NCBI GenBank assembly: GCA_964507405.1
Contig: CAZDPJ010000002.1
Location: forward strand, 1 to 64,000
Source: UMGS75 sp964507405
GTDB lineage: Bacteria > Bacillota_I > Bacilli_A > ML615J-28 > CAG-313
DNA length: 64,000 nucleotides
Reading direction: 5' to 3'
How positions within the stretch are numbered: position 1 is the stretch's first letter; each line of letters begins with the position of its first letter. The translations under genes and the position numbers were made by a program. This document shows positions 16,457-25,251 of the stretch, piece after piece. The notes under the pieces were generated by a model that worked only from the letters and a program-made list of their open reading frames with translations, did not search any database and was not told where the DNA came from.

Positions 16457-16719
16457 AATCTTCCTCCTTCCAGTAAAATCTAATAACTAAGGATAGGTCT
16501 AATACATAATACGTACAAATAATTTTATTGCATATTATAAAAGCCTAGTATATTTAATTTCACATTAATTTCACATTAGAAAAATAATAAGTAAAAAAAG
16601 AATAAATTACTTAAAAAATGGAAATTTTTTAGTTGTAATTTTTCTAAAAAAATGGTATCATAATATTGTTATAATGACTTATACTATAAAGTCAAATTAA
16701 ATTAAAGGAGAGAAAGAAA
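16457..16719. promoter_or_regulatory. Divergent intergenic region with tandem TTCACA repeats
   Basis: This 263-bp region lies between the YjcZ-like gene and the giant PrsA-like gene. It holds two TTCACA boxes at 16559-16564 and 16570-16575, exactly 11 bp apart, within a TTTCACATTA direct repeat. Tandem TT(A/C)ACA boxes with an 11-bp period are the form of PhoP/OmpR-type response-regulator sites in Bacillus. No regulator of that type is encoded nearby. I see no other gene here. Confidence 0.4.
16633..16661 (+). promoter_or_regulatory. Possible promoter of the PrsA-like gene pair
   Basis: TTGTAA (16633-16638) and TATCAT (16656-16661) are spaced 17 bp apart; a second TATAAT is at 16670-16675 without a clear -35. 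Either could drive the gene starting at 16720. Confidence 0.45.
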
Positions 16720-19700
16720 ATGAGTGAAAAACCAATGACTGGTAAAGATGTCGTTAAACGCACCCTTCCTGTGGCTATTGCTTTAGTTTTAATCGTTATT
16801 ATTGCTATTATCGTAATGTCTGCGAAAAGTTGTAATAATAAAACTCCAGAACTAAGTAATGGTGATGATACATTTATTGTATTTAAAGGCCAAAATGGTG
16901 CGAAAGATTTAACAATATCTAAAGAACGTTTATACACTTATATGAAACAACAATATGGTGTTTCTGAATTAATGAGATTAGTTGATAATAAACTTTATGA
17001 AGAAGAAATGAATCAAGTTAATCAAGCTGATTTAGATAAGTATATTGTTGAAAGTGTATTTACATCTAAATCATTAGATGCAACAACAGACTCTGATGCT
17101 GTTAAGGAATCTAATAAAAAAGAATTCCAAGATATGATTGATTCATTATTAATGAACAATTTACTTAAAAAAGCAGATGTTGATACTGATCCTTATAACA
17201 CTGCATCTAAAGTTTGGGATGTTTTACGTAAATATTATAAATTACAATATGCACGTCGTGAATGGGCTAAAGCTGAATATGGTAGATATTTAGAAGAACA
17301 ATTAAAAGATTCTACTGATGAGGCAACTTATTCAAAAATGTTTACAGATGATGATCTAGAAACATATTTTGAAGAAAATTATTCAGGTACTGTTTATGGA
17401 TTCTTTATTCCATTTACTAGTGAAGCAGCAGCAAAGAAAGCTATGGCTGAAGTTGGAATTAACACATCTAGTGCTTTATTAGACGATGATGATGGTTGGG
17501 TTCGTTCTTCATTTGATTACAATGCTAAAGACAATCCAACAGTTCCAGAAGATGCTTATTTAACACCTGCTGAAGTATATAAAGCATTTATTAAAATGTA
17601 TAATGCTGTATATAGTGGTCAAGGTAAAAGCATTAATGAAAGTGTTTATGCTGAAGAAGTTAGTTATTCTAAAACTTTAACTAAACTTGTTAATGCATTA
17701 AATACAGCTGTTAAAGATAAAACTGTTGAAGGAGATGTAGTTCTTCCTCAAACAATTACAGTAACTGGTCAAGAAGCTGCACAAGTAACTTGGGAATTAG
17801 GCGAAACTAATGAACATCTTACTTTAGAAAATGGTAAAATTTCTTATCATACTGTAGCTACTGCTGATGAAAAATTCACATTAAAAGCAACAATTGAATT
17901 TTCTGAAAACAATAAGAAAACAGTATCTTATGAATTAACAATTAAGAAATTAGAAAACATGGAAGATAAGAAAGCTGAAGAAACTTGGACAGTTGAAGCA
18001 GTTGAACCATTTATGCAATTTAAAGTTGAAGTATTAGAAACAGAAGCTGTAGATTATACATGGACTAATTCAGAATTAAAAGAAATAAATGATACTCTTG
18101 CTACATATATGAAAACTGAATCTACTAAATTAAAAATTGAAGATGATCCAGCTAAATTTGCTAAATCATATACTGTTAAACCAGTTTCATGTGGTAATTA
18201 TTATTTCTTAATGATTAAATTTAAAGAAACAGTAGGTACTAATTTATCTGAAATTAAAGAAGAAGTTGAAAAAGCAAAACTTAATAGTTTATTAGATGGT
18301 GAAAGTGGTGAAAACTATATTAACCAAATGATTTATAAACGTCGTCAAGATGCTGGTCTTGAAATATATGATCGTTATATTGAAGCTGTTTATGATTATC
18401 AATATACTCAATTCTTTGAATCTACATTAAAATTAACTGATTATGATAAATTTGAAGATTCTAAGAAAAAAGAACAAGTTAATGTTGCTAAATTCATGGT
18501 TGGTGATAACAAAGTAACTATTTCTGCTGATGAATTATATAGTGAACTTGCGACTAAATATAGTGTTTCAATTTCTGTAGATTTAATTAATCAATATAAA
18601 CTTGTATCTGATAAAACATTCAATACTATTTACAACCCTTATACTGGTGATAAAGATAAAGATAGTTATAGTGAATTATTAACAAGTGAAATTGGTAATT
18701 TCCGTAAGAACTTTGAACTGGGATATTTTACATATTCTTATCTATCATATTATGGATTCATTCCTAACTTCCCTGCATCATATGGATGGGCTAATTTCAA
18801 ACAAGATTACTTTGGTGCGTTCACTGATGAAGAATTATTAATTAATTCATCATTTGGTGGTTCTGCTTATTCAGAAGCATTAAAAGCTTATAAGAAAACT
18901 TTATATTCTGATATTACTGCTATTGATGGAGCAGAAACAACAGATGTTTATAAGAAAATGGAAGAATTATATAATGAATGGTATGGATTAAATGTTGTTA
19001 ACCTAATTGTTGGTATTGATACTAACTATGATGGAACAATGAATCAACAATCAATTAAAGATGAAACTCTTAATACATTTAGTAAGACTGATTGGACAAA
19101 TGAACAAAAAGATTTAGCTAAAGAATTAATTGAATTATTTAAAGAATTATTACCTCAAACAGCAAAAACTGGCCCTTATTCTCAACTTGAAGAAATGGTT
19201 AAAGTATATAATGAAGCAGGATTAACAGAAGAAACTGCTGCTCCTACTGCTGAATCTACTATTTATAATTATAATTATTTTGCTAAATACAAGAAAGCTG
19301 GTTTAGTATTAAAACTTGAAAAAGCAGCAGAATATAATAATAGTTCTTCACTTGTAGAAGAGTTCTTAGATGAATTAGAAGCAATGTATAAAGAAGTTGT
19401 TGAAAATGGTGATGAAGGAACTTTTGATGTTGCTTATGCATCTAAACCAGTTGAAACTATGTATGGATTCCATTTAATCTATGCATTAAATACAACAGAA
19501 CGTGAAGATCTTCCAGAAGTTAAAGATATCATTATTTATAATTTAGTTCAAGATGCTGAAACATATGCTGATTCAACTGTTGATTATAAGATTAAGAAAT
19601 ATGAAGCAGCTGTTGAAGAATTAAAGAAATATGATATTGAATACACTAGTGATTATGAAATGGATGAGGAAATCACAGCCAAAATTACTGCTTGGTATAC

Positions 19701-19902
19701 AACTGCTATTACTGAACTTACTGGTGAAAAAGTATTATCAAAAGATTTAATTGATTATTTAAAAGCTAATAAAACTAACATTCAATTTAGTGGTGAATTT
19801 ACTTATACTGAAGATGGTGCTGAAGTTAAATTTAATAGTGAAAAATTCTTAACAATTTTAGATGCTATCATTGAAGTTAGTGAAAAAGATATAGAGGAAT
19901 AG
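16720..19902 (+). CDS. Giant membrane-anchored PrsA/SurA-like protein with Ig-like insert
   Basis: This 1060-residue protein has one N-terminal transmembrane anchor (about 14-34) and a long extracellular part. Residues 50-100 (LTISKERLYTYMKQQYG, then a leucine-rich helix) resemble the SurA/PrsA N-terminal fold. Residues about 337-408 look like an atrophied bacterial Ig domain. A second SurA-like module starts near 590 (VTISADELYSELATKY). Near 904-919, KPVETMYGFHLIYALN resembles the last strand of a parvulin prolyl isomerase (cf. VKTxFGYHII); the rest of the parvulin core is not clear. PrsA foldases are about 300 residues, so this is unusual. A paralogue follows 12 bp downstream. A chaperone role is inferred. 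Confidence 0.65.
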   Translation: MSEKPMTGKDVVKRTLPVAIALVLIVIIAIIVMSAKSCNNKTPELSNGDDTFIVFKGQNGAKDLTISKERLYTYMKQQYGVSELMRLVDNKLYEEEMNQVNQADLDKYIVESVFTSKSLDATTDSDAVKESNKKEFQDMIDSLLMNNLLKKADVDTDPYNTASKVWDVLRKYYKLQYARREWAKAEYGRYLEEQLKDSTDEATYSKMFTDDDLETYFEENYSGTVYGFFIPFTSEAAAKKAMAEVGINTSSALLDDDDGWVRSSFDYNAKDNPTVPEDAYLTPAEVYKAFIKMYNAVYSGQGKSINESVYAEEVSYSKTLTKLVNALNTAVKDKTVEGDVVLPQTITVTGQEAAQVTWELGETNEHLTLENGKISYHTVATADEKFTLKATIEFSENNKKTVSYELTIKKLENMEDKKAEETWTVEAVEPFMQFKVEVLETEAVDYTWTNSELKEINDTLATYMKTESTKLKIEDDPAKFAKSYTVKPVSCGNYYFLMIKFKETVGTNLSEIKEEVEKAKLNSLLDGESGENYINQMIYKRRQDAGLEIYDRYIEAVYDYQYTQFFESTLKLTDYDKFEDSKKKEQVNVAKFMVGDNKVTISADELYSELATKYSVSISVDLINQYKLVSDKTFNTIYNPYTGDKDKDSYSELLTSEIGNFRKNFELGYFTYSYLSYYGFIPNFPASYGWANFKQDYFGAFTDEELLINSSFGGSAYSEALKAYKKTLYSDITAIDGAETTDVYKKMEELYNEWYGLNVVNLIVGIDTNYDGTMNQQSIKDETLNTFSKTDWTNEQKDLAKELIELFKELLPQTAKTGPYSQLEEMVKVYNEAGLTEETAAPTAESTIYNYNYFAKYKKAGLVLKLEKAAEYNNSSSLVEEFLDELEAMYKEVVENGDEGTFDVAYASKPVETMYGFHLIYALNTTEREDLPEVKDIIIYNLVQDAETYADSTVDYKIKKYEAAVEELKKYDIEYTSDYEMDEEITAKITAWYTTAITELTGEKVLSKDLIDYLKANKTNIQFSGEFTYTEDGAEVKFNSEKFLTILDAIIEVSEKDIEE

Positions 19903-19914
19903 GAGGATAAAAAA

Positions 19915-22647
19915 ATGAAAAATCTTAAATTATTATTATCTCGCATTCTTCCTTGTTTATTAGTTGTAGCTTGTGTATTTACATTTGTTAGCTGCAAACC
20001 TAAAGATGATGAAGATACTTATCCAAAAGTTTCTCCTACAGTATCAGATCCTGAAGGAACATTTATGTCAATTGGTAACTATAAAGTTACTAGAAAAACT
20101 GTATATGATCGTCTTGTTCAAAATTATGGTTTAGATGTTTTAGAAGATATGATTAATAAATCAATTGTATCTAATGTTGAATTTGATTCACATTATAGCT
20201 TAGAAGATTTTGAAACAAATTATGAAATCATTAAATATGGTGCTGACCCTGATGATTCAACAAAATCTAATAAAGCAAATTTAACAGCTGAACAAATTAA
20301 AGAAGCAGACGATGCATTCCTTGAAAATATGCGTGCTAATGGTTATTTTAGCGAAGAAACATATAAAGAAGAATATTATAAGTTATCATATTTAACAATG
20401 AATTATGTTGTTAAAGAATTCAAAAAGTTTGTTGAAGAATATAACAACGATGAAGATAATGAAGAACCTTATTATTCTGAAGAAGATATGAGAGATTATT
20501 ATGAAGCTAATAATCGTCCAAAAGTAACTGCGATTGTTATTACTTTTGATAGTGAATATCAAGCACTTCAAGAAATGAAAAATGTAGGTATTAATGTTAA
20601 TAAATTAAATGGTACTTGGGAAATAAACAATGCAAGTGCTACTCCTGCAACTCTAGAAGAAGCATTTAAAGCTATTTATAAAAATGTATATGGTAATGAT
20701 TATGAAACTCATGTTTATACATCAAAAGAATTAAGTAAGATTTCTTCAGTTATTGCTTCAAAAGCATATGACTTATCTAAAGTATCTACTGATATCGTAG
20801 AATTAAATAAATCATATACTCATGGTCCACTTGTTGCTGGAAGTCGTTATTACTTAATGTTAAAACTTGATGAAGATGCAACTGGAATTACTAAATATGA
20901 AGATTTAACTGATAAGAGTGATATCCTTCATGCTTTAGTTGAAAATACAATCAGTGAATACTACATTACTAAAATTTTAGGTGAAGCTCATGTAGCAAAT
21001 GGCTTAAAAATTTATGATGAAGGCTTAGAAAGTAAATATGTAATTGAATTCAATGCTGCATATTCTAATTTAAAGATTACTGATTATGAAGCTTTCCCTG
21101 AAACTACAGAAGAAAGTGCAACTGTTGTTGCAAGCTATCAATTAAATGGACAAACTGTTAACATTACAGCTGACCAATTATATGATCAATTAGTTAAACA
21201 ATATGGTTCTGCTCTATCTTTATCTATTTTACAACAATATTCATTATTATCTAATAAAGAATATAACAGTGTTATTGATTTCACAACTGATGAAATTTTA
21301 GACCAAGATAAATTTGATGAATACTATAAAGCAGATGTTCAACAATTCAAGACTTCTTTTGAAGAAGGTAAATATGCAACAAATGGTTATCCTGCATCTT
21401 ATGGTTGGGAACATTTCATTCATGATTACCTTGGTGTTAATAGTGAAATGGAAATTATGAAGAGTATGGATTCAAGCTTAATGGAAGCTGCTAAAGATGT
21501 TCTTGCAAGAACAATTTGGACTAACACTAAGAAAGTTGTAGATGAAGAAACAAATGAAGAAACTGAAGTTATTGATGATGAAGCAATCCAAAAAGAAATG
21601 GAAAATATCTTCAATGAATTCTTTAGTGTATCAATGGTAGGCGTTTATGTTTACTATGATAAGAATGAAGATGGTGTTGCTGATCATTACAGTGAAGGCG
21701 CAAATACAGATGCATTATCTACTGCACTATTAAATAAGATTTATACTGAAGCTGAAGCTTTATATAATGCTGAAAAGAATTTAGATACTACATTTGAATC
21801 TGCATTAAGTCAAACTGTAAATGCATATAAACTTGCAGCAAGCACAAGCTCTGTTTGGGGTACTTATAAGAAAGCTGGATTAAAAGCAACAGCAATTGCA
21901 TCAACAAATTATACAAATTCTTCTTCAATTAATGAAACATTAAAAGCTGCTCTTAAAGATTTATGGAAAAAAGCTTGGGACATTGATAGTCAAAAACTTG
22001 CAAGTAAATCTTTAGATCCTGGATATCGTTATAAGACTGATATTGATACTATTAGTTCTAAAGATATCGTTTCATTTGAAGAAAATGTTCTTGTAACTTC
22101 AAAGAGTGAAATTGTTGCTGGTGATTATCTTTCATTTGCTTATGAAAATAAAGACTATACTAGAAAAGTATTAGAAGTTAAGGCTGTTGATAGTAACTAT
22201 ACAGTAACTCTATCTGCTGATGAAGCTCCATTAGTTAATTACTATACTCCATTAAACTTTACTTCTGGCGAATTATTTATCAATAATACTTCCGATGAAG
22301 ATAAGAATGCCAATGTAGCTTATAAAGTAAGTCTAACTAAGATTGTTGATCATACATATTTAAGTGGTAAAACTTATAAACCTACACTTGAAGATTATGA
22401 AAAATATGTAAAAGATAATTCTTCTGTTACATCATCTGTTAAGACTGCTATTACAACTTACTATGTTCCAGCAATTGAAAATGTATTATCAATTAATGGT
22501 GTTAGTGAAGCTAAGGTTGTTAATAAGATTTTAGAAGCATGTGAAGCAAACTTATTAAATACTTCATGGGGAGCTAATGGTGAACAAATCAAAGCTCAAT
22601 TACTTCAATTAATTGAAGATTCTTATAATTCATTAAAAGAAGAATAA
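19915..22647 (+). CDS. Giant PrsA/SurA-like lipoprotein, paralogue of its upstream neighbour
   Basis: This 910-residue protein has a lipoprotein signal peptide ending FTFVSCKP (Cys27). Two SurA-like modules open near residue 54 (YKVTRKTVYDRLVQNYG) and near 409 (VNITADQLYDQLVKQYG). The segment YPASYGWEHFIHDYLG near 491 aligns with FPASYGWANFKQDYFG near 684 of the upstream protein, showing common origin. It lacks the Ig-like insert and a clear parvulin end, so the pair has diverged. GGAGG precedes the ATG, and the two genes form one operon ended by the terminator at 22656. A surface foldase or assembly role is inferred from the fold only. Confidence 0.65.
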   Translation: MKNLKLLLSRILPCLLVVACVFTFVSCKPKDDEDTYPKVSPTVSDPEGTFMSIGNYKVTRKTVYDRLVQNYGLDVLEDMINKSIVSNVEFDSHYSLEDFETNYEIIKYGADPDDSTKSNKANLTAEQIKEADDAFLENMRANGYFSEETYKEEYYKLSYLTMNYVVKEFKKFVEEYNNDEDNEEPYYSEEDMRDYYEANNRPKVTAIVITFDSEYQALQEMKNVGINVNKLNGTWEINNASATPATLEEAFKAIYKNVYGNDYETHVYTSKELSKISSVIASKAYDLSKVSTDIVELNKSYTHGPLVAGSRYYLMLKLDEDATGITKYEDLTDKSDILHALVENTISEYYITKILGEAHVANGLKIYDEGLESKYVIEFNAAYSNLKITDYEAFPETTEESATVVASYQLNGQTVNITADQLYDQLVKQYGSALSLSILQQYSLLSNKEYNSVIDFTTDEILDQDKFDEYYKADVQQFKTSFEEGKYATNGYPASYGWEHFIHDYLGVNSEMEIMKSMDSSLMEAAKDVLARTIWTNTKKVVDEETNEETEVIDDEAIQKEMENIFNEFFSVSMVGVYVYYDKNEDGVADHYSEGANTDALSTALLNKIYTEAEALYNAEKNLDTTFESALSQTVNAYKLAASTSSVWGTYKKAGLKATAIASTNYTNSSSINETLKAALKDLWKKAWDIDSQKLASKSLDPGYRYKTDIDTISSKDIVSFEENVLVTSKSEIVAGDYLSFAYENKDYTRKVLEVKAVDSNYTVTLSADEAPLVNYYTPLNFTSGELFINNTSDEDKNANVAYKVSLTKIVDHTYLSGKTYKPTLEDYEKYVKDNSSVTSSVKTAITTYYVPAIENVLSINGVSEAKVVNKILEACEANLLNTSWGANGEQIKAQLLQLIEDSYNSLKEE

Positions 22648-22655
22648 AACAAATA

Positions 22656-22689
22656 AACACTTAATAGAGTTATCTATTAAGTGTTTTTT
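22656..22689 (+). terminator. Terminator of the PrsA-like operon
   Basis: AACACTTAATAGA (22656-22668), a GTTA loop and TCTATTAAGTGTT (22673-22685) form a perfect 13-bp stem followed by T. A near copy of the same stem ends the carbohydrate-binding gene at 45335. Confidence 0.92.
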
Positions 22690-22695
22690 ATATAT

Positions 22696-22720
22696 AAAAA
22701 AAGCCTGAAATAATCAGACT
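22696..22720 (-). terminator. Terminator of the DtxR/MntR gene
   Basis: On the minus strand AGTCTGA, a short loop and TCAGGCT (one wobble) precede a seven-T run. It lies 12 bp past the regulator stop codon. Confidence 0.8.
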
Positions 22721-22732
22721 AAAGTTAATAAG

Positions 22733-23113
22733 TTATTCTTTTTTCCCTTTTAATGCAGCATGACGCTTAATAGCTTCAAATGTTTCATCAGATAAATCAT
22801 GTTCAATTTTACATGCATCAATTTTAGCGACTTCCTCACTTACACCTAAATTCATAAAGTACTTAGTAAGTAGGAGATGACGCTCATACATTCTACTTGC
22901 AATCGCCATCCCACTATCAGTTAAAGTGATATTACCTGATTCATCAACATTTATATATCCACTATTTTTTAGGTTTTTAACGGCACGTGAAATACTTGGT
23001 TTAGAGTAATTCATTGAATTAGCAATATCTATTGATATTACACGTCCATTTGTTTTTTGTAAAATTAAAATTCTTTCTAAATAATCTTCAGCAGATTCAT
23101 GAATATTCATCAT
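22733..23113 (-). CDS. DtxR/MntR-family metal-dependent transcriptional regulator
   Basis: This 126-residue protein has a winged-helix domain (SIDIANSMNYSKPSISRAVKNL, residue 27 on, read in two halves) and a dimerisation/metal domain. Ligand candidates, numbered from the second Met, are Asp9, Glu12, His78, Cys100, Glu103 and His104. Asp9 is MntR-like while Cys100 in ACKIEH is DtxR-like, so Mn(II) or Fe(II) sensing cannot be decided. The SH3-like third domain of DtxR is absent, as in MntR. ATGATG gives two starts; GGGGG sits 5 or 8 nt upstream. No transporter target lies nearby, and a strong promoter precedes it. Confidence 0.9.
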   Translation of the reverse strand: MMNIHESAEDYLERILILQKTNGRVISIDIANSMNYSKPSISRAVKNLKNSGYINVDESGNITLTDSGMAIASRMYERHLLLTKYFMNLGVSEEVAKIDACKIEHDLSDETFEAIKRHAALKGKKE

Positions 23114-23131
23114 AAATTCCCCCTTTTCTTA

Positions 23132-23160
23132 ATTTTATCACATCTTTTATTTTTTTGCAA
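23132..23160 (-). promoter_or_regulatory. Promoter of the DtxR/MntR gene
   Basis: On the minus strand TTGCAA (23155-23160), a 17-bp spacer and TAAAAT (23132-23137) with TGA before the -10 lie about 20 bp upstream of the start codon. Confidence 0.7.
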
Positions 23161-23235
23161 GGTATTAAAGAAAAAACGCAATATAATAGTTAATAATATT
23201 AAAATATTATATAATTACTTTGTGAGGAATATAAA

Positions 23236-23730
23236 ATGAATATTAAAGTAGATATTAGTAATGTAATAATAAAAACAGAAAGACTAACCTTAAGAGGATT
23301 TGAATTAAGCGATTTAGATGATTTTTACGAATATGCATCAGTCGATGGAGTTGGGCAAATGGCAGGATGGTTGCCACATAAAAACAAAGAAGAAAGCCTT
23401 ACTATTTTAAAGCGTTTTATTGAATCTAAAAAGGTTTTCGCAATTCTTTATAATAATAAAACAATTGGTTCAATTGGAATAGAAGAATATAAAGAATATG
23501 AATTACCTGAATTTCAAGATTATTTAGGTAGAGAAATTGGTTATGTTTTATCTAAAGATTATTGGGGTAATGGATTTATGACTGAGGCAGTTCGTGCAGT
23601 TATTAATTATTGTTTCAATAATTTAAAAGTTGATTTTCTTGTATGTGGAGCTTTTGTTGATAATATTAGGTCAATTAGGGTACAAGAAAAATGTGGATTT
23701 GTTTTTTACAAAAAAATACAAAATATATAA
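23236..23730 (+). CDS. GNAT N-acetyltransferase, C-terminus probably lost by frameshift
   Basis: This RimJ/RimL-type acetyltransferase begins TERLTLRGFELSDLDDFYEY and has VGQMAGWLPHKN. It then shows the acetyl-CoA segment IGYVLSKDYWGNGFMTEAV and the NIRSIRVQEKCGF motif. The frame stops ten residues after CGF, about 17 short of its relatives. In the -1 frame the sequence continues to a stop at 23780 (TKYITKYNEIKNCKLSILKR), a plausible GNAT ending. One extra A in the A7 tract at 23710-23716 would join the frames to about 181 residues. This is either a real mutation or a homopolymer error. Substrate unknown. GTGAGGA lies upstream. Confidence 0.8.
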   Translation: MNIKVDISNVIIKTERLTLRGFELSDLDDFYEYASVDGVGQMAGWLPHKNKEESLTILKRFIESKKVFAILYNNKTIGSIGIEEYKEYELPEFQDYLGREIGYVLSKDYWGNGFMTEAVRAVINYCFNNLKVDFLVCGAFVDNIRSIRVQEKCGFVFYKKIQNI

Positions 23731-23894
23731 CAAAGTATAATGAAATAAAGAATTGTAAATTATCAATATTAAAACGATAATATATTTTAAAATATAGGAA
23801 ATATTTGTTTAATAAGACGTGTAATATTTATGAATTTTTTATCTAAATGATAATTAAGTATTACAATATTTTTCTAGTTATTATAAAAATAAGC

Positions 23895-23930
23895 AGTATT
23901 TAAAGTCATCCTTTAAATACTTTTTATTTT
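23895..23930 (+). terminator. Terminator after the GNAT gene
   Basis: AGTATTTAAAG (23895-23905) and CTTTAAATACT (23911-23921) form a perfect 11-bp stem followed by a T-rich tract. Its distance from the GNAT stop (165 bp) fits the longer, frameshift-corrected gene slightly better. Confidence 0.88.
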
Positions 23931-23935
23931 TTTGT

Positions 23936-23964
23936 TTGCTAAAAATATGCAATCGTGATATAAT
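23936..23964 (+). promoter_or_regulatory. Promoter of the walJ-rlmH-uvrB cluster
   Basis: TTGCTA (23936-23941), a 17-bp spacer and TATAAT (23959-23964) with an extended TGA, 28 bp upstream of the walJ start. Confidence 0.78.
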
Positions 23965-23991
23965 ACATAATGTTAAAAAGGAATATGACAT

Positions 23992-24783
23992 ATGAAAATA
24001 ATTGTACTAGCAAGTGGCTCAAAAGGCAATGCCACTTATATTGAAACACCAAAAACCAAAATTTTAATAGATGCGGGAATTAGTTTTCTTCAAGTTAGAA
24101 ATAGATTAAAAGAAGAAAATGTTGAATTATCGTCTATAGATGCCATCTTCGTATCACATGAACATACTGATCATGTTTTGCATCTTACTTCATTATTAAC
24201 AAGAACAAAAGCTAATTTATATATGGATGAAATTAGTTATAATGTGTTTAACAAAAAGAATAATAATAGTTTAGTTCAATTTAATACGACTTTTCTAAAA
24301 AATGATTGTCGATATGATTTTGAAGATATGTGTGTTGTGCCTATTGCTTTGTCTCATGATTCCGCAGCAATTCATGGCTTTTTATGTAAAGAAATATCAA
24401 CAGATGCAAATAAAACCTTTGCTTCTATTACAGACACTGGAGTAATACCTGAAAAGTATTTTCCAATTTTAAAATCAATTAATACAATATTAATTGAATC
24501 AAATCATGATGTTGAACTCTTAATGACAAGTAGAAGACCTTGGGTATTAATTAATCGAATATTATCAAAAAAAGGTCATTTATCTAATGAATCCTGTGTA
24601 TCTTATTTAACAAAAATTGTAAATAAGGAAACAAAAAATATTATTCTAGCTCATCTTAGTGAAGAATGTAATGAACCAAATCTTGCGGAAAACGAAGTAA
24701 TAAAAGTATTTGGTGAAAACTTACCATTTACTTTAATGATTGCTGAACAATATAAGCAACTTCCTACAATTGAGGTCGAATAA
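23992..24783 (+). CDS. walJ: Metallo-beta-lactamase-fold hydrolase, WalJ/YycJ family
   Basis: This 263-residue protein opens MKIIVLASGSKGNATYI, typical of WalJ/YycJ. The metal motif is SHEHTDHV (HxHxDH) near residue 55, with further ligands in the TDTG and NHD segments. Family members have 5'-3' exonuclease-type activity and are linked to coordination of DNA replication with wall synthesis in low-GC Firmicutes. Here it is not beside the WalRK kinase system, but it precedes rlmH as in many Bacilli. AAAGGA lies 11 nt before ATG. Its TAA overlaps the rlmH start codon. Confidence 0.9.
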   Translation: MKIIVLASGSKGNATYIETPKTKILIDAGISFLQVRNRLKEENVELSSIDAIFVSHEHTDHVLHLTSLLTRTKANLYMDEISYNVFNKKNNNSLVQFNTTFLKNDCRYDFEDMCVVPIALSHDSAAIHGFLCKEISTDANKTFASITDTGVIPEKYFPILKSINTILIESNHDVELLMTSRRPWVLINRILSKKGHLSNESCVSYLTKIVNKETKNIILAHLSEECNEPNLAENEVIKVFGENLPFTLMIAEQYKQLPTIEVE

Positions 24784-25241
24784 TGATTAAAATTTTATGT
24801 GTTGGAAAAATTAAAGAAGATTATTTAACAGATGGAATTAATGAATATTTAAAAAGAATTAAAGCCTTTGAAAAAATAGAAATTATTGAAGTTAAAGAAT
24901 ATCTAAGTGAAGATATTAACAAGGTAATTGAAGTAGAAGGAGAAAACATTCTTGAAAAAATTAATCAAAATGATTATGTCATAACTTTAGAAATTGAAGG
25001 GAAAATGATGACTAGTATTGAACTTGCAAGTAAATTTGATAATCTGTACACTTATGGAAATTCAAATATTACATTTGTGATTGGTGGTTCATATGGATTA
25101 AGTAAAAAAGTAAAGAACAAAAGTTCTTTAGCATTATCATTTTCAAAATTTACTTTTCCTCATCAATTGATGAGATTAATATTAGTAGAACAAATTTATC
25201 GAGCAATTACGATAAATAATCACAAAGAATATCATAAATAG
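24783..25241 (+). CDS. rlmH: 23S rRNA pseudouridine-1915 N3-methyltransferase
   Basis: This 152-residue SPOUT-class enzyme methylates pseudouridine 1915 in helix 69 of 23S rRNA, using S-adenosylmethionine, on assembled 70S ribosomes. The trefoil-knot segment FVIGGSYGLSKKV (about 98-110) and the C-terminal FPHQLMRLILVEQIYRA and YHK ending are family hallmarks. Length is normal. It overlaps the walJ stop by one base, which indicates coupled translation. Confidence 0.96.
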   Translation: MIKILCVGKIKEDYLTDGINEYLKRIKAFEKIEIIEVKEYLSEDINKVIEVEGENILEKINQNDYVITLEIEGKMMTSIELASKFDNLYTYGNSNITFVIGGSYGLSKKVKNKSSLALSFSKFTFPHQLMRLILVEQIYRAITINNHKEYHK

Positions 25242-25251
25242 GAGGATAATT

